Part shown: positions 57,903 to 64,000 of the stretch, piece by piece
Numbering within the stretch: position 1 is the first letter of the stretch
How the letters are laid out: every line of letters begins with the position of its first letter
Assembly (NCBI RefSeq): GCF_037975245.1
Contig: NC_092576.1
Coordinates: 21,019,611-21,083,610 of the forward strand
Length of the DNA stretch: 64,000 nt
Source: Apostichopus japonicus
Taxonomy: Eukaryota > Echinodermata > Holothuroidea > Aspidochirotida > Stichopodidae
Direction: 5' to 3'
Made by a program: the position numbers and the translations under genes
Notes under the pieces: model-generated
Seen by the model: only the letters and a program-made list of their open reading frames with translations
Told to the model about the DNA's origin: nothing
The model's database searches: none

Positions 57903-57923
57903 ATTGATTGATCGGTACCGCAC
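57903..57923 (+). repeat. 21-bp unit, common C4 deletion, left of an adjacent pair
   Basis: It is in copy D3, with a second identical deletion 43 bp downstream. Confidence 0.9.
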
Positions 57924-57945
57924 ATTCGATTGATCGGAACGGAAC

Positions 57946-57966
57946 ATTGATTGATCGGTACCGCAC
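57946..57966 (+). repeat. 21-bp unit, common C4 deletion, right of an adjacent pair
   Basis: In every other copy of this block the second GGAACGGAAC unit is followed by an intact ATTCG. Here it has the deletion too, so it arose by conversion from its neighbour or by a 43-bp exchange. Confidence 0.9.
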
Positions 57967-59033
57967 ATTCGATTGATCGGTACCGCACATTCGATTGATC
58001 GGTACGGAACATTCGATTGATCGGTAAGGAACATTCGATTGATCGGTACTGCACATTCGATTGATCGGTACCGCACATTCGATTGATCGGTACCGCACAT
58101 TCGATTGATCGGTACCGCACATTCGATTGATCGGTACCGCACATTCGATTGATCCGTACCGCACATTCGATTGATCGGTCACGCACATTCGCTTGATCGG
58201 TACGGAACATTCGTTTGATCGGTACCGCACATTCGATTGATCGGTACGGAACATTCGATTGTTCGGTAAATAACATTCGATTGATCGGTACTGCACATTC
58301 GATTGATCGGTACCGCACATTCGATTGATCGGAACCGCACATTCGATTGATCGGTACCGCACATTCGATTGATCGGTACGGAACATTCGATTGATCGGTA
58401 CCGCACATTCGATTGATCGGTACGGAACATTCGATTGATCGGTACCGCACATTCGATTGATCGGAACCGCACATTCGATTGATCGGTACCGCACATTCGA
58501 TTGATCGGTACGGAACATTCGATTGATCGGTACCGCACATTCGATTGATCGGTACGGAACATTCGATTGATCGGTACCGCACATTCGATTGATCGGTACG
58601 GAACATTCGTTTGATCGGTACCGCACATTCGATTGATCGGTACGGAACATTCGATTGATCGGTAAGGAACATTCGATTGATCGGTACGGAACATTCGATT
58701 GATCGGTACCGCACATTCGATTGATCGGTACGGAACATTCGTTTGATCGGTACCGCACATTCGATTGATCGGTACGGAACATTCGATTGATCGGTAAGGA
58801 ACATTCGATTGATCGGTACCGCACATTCGATTGATCGGAACGGAACATTCGATTGATCGGTACCGCATTTTCAATTGATCCGTACCGCACATTCGATTGA
58901 TCGGTCACGCACATTCGATTGATCGGTAGGGAACATTCGTTTGATCGGTACCGCACATTCGATTGATCGGAACGGAACATTCGATTGATCGGTACCGCAC
59001 ATTCGATTAATCCGTACCGCACATTCGATTGAT

Positions 59034-61100
59034 CGGTACCGCACATTCGATTGATCGGAACGGAACATTCTATTTATCGCTACGGAACATTCGATTGATC
59101 GGTACCGCACATTCGATTGATCGGTACCGCACTTTCGATTGATCGTTACTGCACATTCGTTTGATCGGTACCGCACATTCGATTGATCGGTACCGCACAT
59201 TCGATTGATCGGTACTGCACATTCGATTGATCGGTACTGCACATTCGATTGATCGGTACCGCACATTCGATTGATCGGTACCGCACATTCGATTGATCGG
59301 TACCGCACATTCGATTGATCCGTACCGCACATTCGATTGAACGGTCACGCACATTCGCTTGATCGGTACGGAACATTCGTTTGATCGGTACCGCACATTC
59401 GATTGATCGGTACGGAACATTTGATTGTTCGGTAAGGAATATTCGATTGATCGGTACTGCACATTCGATTGATCGGAACGGAACATTCGATTGATCGGTA
59501 CCGCACATTCGATCGATCGGTACCGCACATTCGATTGATCGGTACCGCACATTCGATTAATCGGTACCGCACATTCGATTGATCCGTACCGCACATTCGA
59601 TTGATCGGTCACGCACATTCGATTGATCGTTACGGAACATTCGTTTGATCGGTACCGCACATTCGATTGATCGGTAAGGAACATGCGATTGATCAATAGG
59701 GACATTCGATTGATCGGTACCGCACATTCGATTGATCCGTACCGCACATTCGATTGATCGGTCACGCACATTCGATTGATCGGTACGGAACATTCGATTG
59801 ATCGGTCACGCACATTCGATTGATCGGTACCGCACATTCGATTGATCGGAACGGAACATTCGATTGATCGGTACCGCACATTCGATTGATCCGTACCGCA
59901 CATTCGATTGATCGGTCACGCACATTCGATTGATCGGTACGGAACATTTGTTTGATCGGTACCGCACATTCGATTGATCGGTACGGAACATTCGATTGAT
60001 CGGTAAGGAACATTCGATTGATCGGTACTGCACATTCGATTGATCGGTACCGCACATTCGATTGATCGGTACCGCACATTCGATTGATCGGTACCGCACA
60101 TTCGATTGATCGGTACCGCACATTCGATTGATCGGTACGGAACATTCGTTTGATCGGTACCGCACATTCGATTCATCGGTACGGAACATTCGATTGATCT
60201 GTAAGGAACATTCGATTGATCGGTACTGCACATTCGATTGATCGGTACCGCACATTCGAGTGATCGGTACCGCACATTCGATTGATCGGTGCCGAACATT
60301 CGATTGATCGGTCACGCACATTCGAGTGATCGGTACCGCACATTCGATTGATCGGTACCGAACATTCGATTGATCGGTCACGCACATTCGATTGATCGGT
60401 ACTGCACATTCGATTGATCGGTACCGCACATTCGATTGATCGGTCACGCACATTCGATTGATCGGTACGGAACATTCGTTTGATCGGTACCGCACATTCG
60501 ATTGATCGGTACGGAACATTCGATTGATCGGTAAGGAACATTCGATTGATCGGTACTGCACATTCGATTGATCGGTACCGCACATTCGATTGATCTGTAC
60601 CGCACGTTCGATTGATCGGAATGGAACATTCGATTGATCGGTACCGCACATTCGATTGATCGGAACGGAACATTCGATTGATCGGTACCGCACATTCGTT
60701 TGATCGGTACCGCACATTCGATTGATCGGTACCGCACATTCGATTGATCGGTACCGCCCATTCGATTGATCGGTACCGCACATTCATTTGATCGGTACCG
60801 CACATTCTATTTATCGGTACGGAACATTCGATTGATCGGTACCGCACATTCGATTGATCGGTACTGCACATTCGATTGATCGGTACTGCACATTCGATTG
60901 ATCGGTACCGCACATTCGATTGATCGGTACCGCACATTCGATTGATCGGTACCGCACATTCGATCGATCGGTACCGCAAATTCGATTGATCGGTACCGCA
61001 CATTCGATTGATCGGTACCGCACATTCGATTGATCGGTACTGCACATTCGATTGATCGGTACGGAACATTCGTTTGATCGGTACCGCACATTCGATTCAT
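59034..61100 (+). repeat. Most diverged stretch of the array
   Basis: Many units carry changes not seen elsewhere: ttctatttatcgctacgg near 59069, a 21-bp unit with gatcaatagg at 59683, acatttgtttg near 59945, gtgccgaac near 60290, gaatgg near 60619, ccgccc near 60756, cattcatttg near 60783, ttctatttatcgg near 60806, and ggtacctaac near 61106. The HOR order is hard to follow here. It probably escaped recent homogenisation. The 22-bp register is still held except at 59683. Confidence 0.65.
59683..59703 (+). repeat. 21-bp unit with private changes (gatcaataggg)
   Basis: It reads atgcgattgatcaataggg then ac. One base of the right half is lost together with several substitutions. It lies in the most diverged stretch. 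Confidence 0.85.
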
Positions 61101-61239
61101 CGGTACCTAACATTCGATTGATCTGTAAGGAACATTCGATTGATCGGTACTGCACATTCGATTGATCGGTACCGCACATTCGATTGATCGGTACTGCACA
61201 TTCGATTGATCGGTACCGAACATTCGATTGATCGGTCAC

Positions 61240-63768
61240 ACACATTCGATTGATCGGTACTGCACATTCGATTGATCCGTACCGCACATTCGATTGATCG
61301 GTACCGCACATTCGATTGATCGGTACGGAACATTCGTTTGATCGGTACCGCACATTCGATTGATCGGTACCGCACATTCGATTGATCGGTACTGCACATT
61401 CGATTGATCGGTACCGAACATTCGATTGATCGGTACCGCACATTCGATTGATCGGTACCGCACATTCGATTGATCGGAACGGAACATTCGATTGATCGGT
61501 ACCGCACATTCGATTGATCGGTACCGCACATTCGATTGATCGGTACCGCACATTCGATTGATCGGTACTGCACATTCGATTGATCGGTACTGCACATTCG
61601 ATTGATCGGTACCGCACATTCGATTGATCGGTACCGCACATTCGATTGATCGGTACCGCACATTCGATTGATCCGTACCGCACATTCGATTGATCGGTAC
61701 CGCACATTCGATTGATCACAACGGAACATTCGATTAATCGGTACCGCACATTCGATTGATCCGTACCGCACATTCGATTGATCGGAACGGAACATTCGAT
61801 TGATCGGTACCGCACATTCGATTGATCGGTCACGCACATTCGATTGATCGGTACGGAACATTCGTTTGATCGGTACCGCACTTTCGATTGATCGGTACGG
61901 AACATTCGATTGATCGGTACGGAACATTCGTTTGATCGGTACCGCACATTCGATTGATCGGTACGGAACATTCGATTGATCGGTAAGGAACATTCGATTG
62001 ATCGGTACTGCACATTCGATTGATCGGTACCGCACATTCGATTGATCGGTACCGCACATTCGATTGATCGGTACCGCACATTTGATTGATCGGTACCGCA
62101 CATTCGATTGATCCGTACCGCACATTCGATTGATCGGTCACGCACATTCGCTTGATCGGTACGGAACATTCGTTTGATCCGTACCGCACATTCGATTGAT
62201 CGGTACGAAACATTCGATTGTTCGGTAAGGAACATTCGATTGATCGGTACTGCACATTCGATTGATCGGTACCGCACATTCGATTGATCGGAACCGCACA
62301 TTCGATTGATCGGTACCGCACATTCGATTGATCGGTACGGAACATTCGATTGATCGGTACCGCACATTCGATTGATCGGTACGGAACATTCGATTGATCG
62401 GTACCGCACATTCGATTGATCGGTACGGAACATTCGTTTGATCGGTACCGCACATTCGATTGATCGGTACGGAACATTCGATTGATCGGTAAGGAACATT
62501 CGATTGATCGGTACCGCACATTCGATTGATCGGAACGGAACATTCGATTGATCGGTACCGCATTTTCAATTGATCCGTACCGCACATTCGATTGATCGGT
62601 CACGCACATTCGATTGATCGGTAGGGAACATTCGTTTGATCGGTACCGCACATTCGATTGATCGGTACGGAACATTCGATTGATCTGTAAGGAACATTCG
62701 ATTGATCGGTACTGCACATTCGATTGATCGGTACCGCACATTCGATTGATCGGTACCGCACATTCGATTGATCGGTACTGCACATTCGATTGATCGGTAC
62801 TGCACATTCGATTGATCGGTACCGCACATTCGATTGATCGGTCACGCACATTCGATTGATCGGTACGGAACATTCGTTTGATCGGTACTGCACATTCGAT
62901 TGATCGGTACGGAACATTCGATTGATTGGTAAGGAACATTCGATTGATCCGTACCGCACATTCGATTGATCGGTACCGCACATTCGATTGATCGGTACGG
63001 AACATTCGATTGATCGGTACTGCACATTCGATTGATCGGTACCGTACATTCGATTGATCGGTACCGCACATTCGATTGATCGGTACCGCACATTCGATTG
63101 ATCGGTACCGCACATTCGATTGATCGGTACTGCACATTCGATTGATCGGTACCGCACATTCGATTGATCGGTACCGCACATTCGATTGATCGGTACCGCA
63201 CATTCGATTGATCGGTACCGCACATTCGTTTGATCGGTACCGCACATTCGATTCATCGGTACGGAACATTCGATTGATCTGTAAGGAACATTCGATTGAT
63301 CGGTACTGCACATTCGATTGATCGGTACCGAACATTCGATTGATCGGTCACGCACATTCGATTGATCGGTACCGCACATTCGATTGATCGGAACGGAACA
63401 TTGATTGATCGGTACCGCACATTCGATTGATCGGAACGGAACATTCGATTGATCGGTACCGCATATTCCATTGATCGGTACCGCACATTCGATTGATCGG
63501 TACGGAACATTCGATTGATCGGTACTGCACATTCGATTGATCGGAACGGAACATTCGATTGATCGGTACCGCATATTCCATTGATCGGTACCGCACATTC
63601 GATTGATCGGTACGGAACATTCGATTGATCGGTACGGAACATTCGATTGATCGGTACTGCACATTCGATTGATCGGTACCGAACATTCGATTGATCGGTA
63701 CCGCACATTCGATTGATCGGTACCGCACATTCGATTGATCGGTACCGCACATTCGATTGATCGGTACC
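61240..63768 (+). repeat. Long-range duplicated segment, second copy
   Basis: It is the partner of 51698-54138. A five-unit block holding gaacggaac and gcatattcc units is present twice here (63431 and 63541, offset 110) but once at 53891, a fresh local expansion with a net gain of four units. Confidence 0.8.
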
Positions 63769-64000
63769 GCACATTCGATTGATCGGTACTGCACATTCGA
63801 TTGATCGGTACCGCACATTCGATTGATCGGTACCGCACATTCGATTGATCGGTACCGCACATTCGATTGATCGGTACCGCACATTCGTTTGATCGGTACC
63901 GCACATTCGATTCATCGGTACGGAACATTCGATTGATCTGTAAGGAACATTCGATTGATCGGTACTGCACATTCGATTGATCGGTACCGAACATTCGATT
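62560..64000 (+). repeat. Zone D last HOR copy, cut by the window edge
   Basis: It starts at gcattttcaattgatccg (62560) and follows D1 (53018 onward, offset 9,542). It holds the 21-bp unit at 63400. The array continues past the window: the last bases are the start of a unit, attcgatt. Confidence 0.8.
63400..63420 (+). repeat. 21-bp unit, common C4 deletion
   Basis: It lies 9,542 bp after 53858, inside the long-range duplication. It is the last phase shift before the window ends (final phase 17 modulo 22). Confidence 0.9.

Larger units (their letters stand above)
56975..58864 (+). repeat. Zone D HOR copy D3, 1,890 bp (86 units minus two bases)
   Basis: The copy is bounded by gcattttcaattgatccg at 56975 and 58865. 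It carries two adjacent 21-bp units (57903 and 57946). A six-unit block around GGAACCGCAC (58331) is repeated at 58463 (offset 132). A ggtaaataac unit near 58264 is private to this copy. Confidence 0.8.
58865..62559 (+). repeat. Zone D irregular region, 3,695 bp (168 units minus one base)
   Basis: It lies between gcattttcaattgatccg markers at 58865 and 62560. The left part is unusually diverged (see 59034-61100). The right part, from about 61240, returns to the sequence of 51698-53017. The gatcacaacgg marker is at 61714. Confidence 0.75.
1..64000 (+). repeat. 22-bp satellite DNA array, about 2,910 head-to-tail units
   Basis: The unit is 22 bp; positions 1-12 are ATTCGATTGATC and 13-22 are GGTACCGCAC (11 of 22 are G or C). 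It fills the window from first to last base with no gap, spacer or foreign insertion. All units share one orientation: an inverted block would show the complement and open plus-strand frames, and neither is seen. Common variants, numbered on the unit: C18T; C18G with C20A (ending GGAAC), alone or with T15A, C17A or C17T; C20A; G13C; A6T; A6C; A16C with C17A (GGTCAC); G9A; T11G; T11A; C22T. Each standard unit has three CpGs, an RsaI site GTAC, a GATC site and usually a KpnI site GGTACC. No gene, RNA or promoter is supportable. The scale implies eukaryotic heterochromatin; the family and host are not recognised. Confidence 0.98.

Noticed and set aside
1-64000. CRISPR array
   Set aside because: Repeats directly abut each other. 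There are no unique spacers, no leader and no cas genes, and the unit count is far too high.
1-64000. Plasmid or phage iterons (17-22 bp direct repeats that bind Rep proteins)
   Set aside because: Iterons come in a few copies next to a rep gene. Here about 2,910 copies and no gene are present.
1-64000. Telomeric or subtelomeric short repeats
   Set aside because: No TTAGGG, TTAGG, TTTAGGG or similar run is seen. The unit is too long and complex for a telomere repeat. Subtelomeric location of the satellite itself remains possible.
1-64000. Transposon, retroelement, tRNA or rRNA inside the array
   Set aside because: The 22-bp phase is continuous from end to end apart from twelve one-base losses, which leaves no room for any insertion.
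1-64000. Synthetic concatemer joined at KpnI sites (GGTACC in each standard unit)
   Set aside because: Many units lack GGTACC, variants are ordered in nested HORs and include shared deletions, which is natural satellite evolution.

Overview
The whole 64 kb window is one uninterrupted tandem satellite array. The unit is 22 bp: positions 1-12 read ATTCGATTGATC and positions 13-22 read GGTACCGCAC. There are about 2,910 units, all head-to-tail in one orientation. The window starts and ends inside the array. I see no unique sequence, gene, RNA gene, transposon, telomere repeat or inversion. This scale and the multi-level organisation point to eukaryotic heterochromatin (pericentromere, centromere, subtelomere or sex chromosome). 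The lineage cannot be told from the sequence.

The long minus-strand reading frames are a by-product of the repeat. 22 is not a multiple of 3 and the complement of the unit has no stop in any frame, so all three minus frames stay open and encode the same 22-residue cyclic peptide. They close only at variant units that create TGA or TAA. I annotate no CDS.

Layout. Units differ by a limited set of diagnostic substitutions, and their order defines nested higher-order repeats (HORs). Zone A (1 to about 14.8 kb) has HOR copies of 2.8-3.3 kb. Zone B (about 14.8-36.5 kb) is a tandem pair of blocks of about 10.7 kb, B1 and B2, offset by 10,801 bp and differing by few substitutions plus an 11-unit gain in B2. 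Zone C (about 36.5-53.0 kb) has HOR copies of about 2.5-2.8 kb. Zone D (about 53.0-64 kb) has shorter, more variable copies (2,023, 1,934 and 1,890 bp), then a more diverged stretch near 59-61 kb, then a return of the 52-54 kb sequence at 61-64 kb.

The most striking property is register. From base 1 to 25,174 the 22-bp phase never shifts. Across the whole window the net phase change is exactly -12, and 12 units of 21 bp account for it. Nine of those share one deletion copied by HOR duplication. Every block duplication or loss is a whole number of units, as expected of in-register unequal exchange or recombination-dependent copying. If there is an undescribed system here, it is this HOR-organised 22-bp satellite as a candidate centromeric or heterochromatic element. 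Its unit has dyad motifs and a weak, partial resemblance to the CENP-B box. Function is inference; the repeat architecture is read directly. Lengths and offsets were worked out by eye and cross-checked by divisibility by 22.
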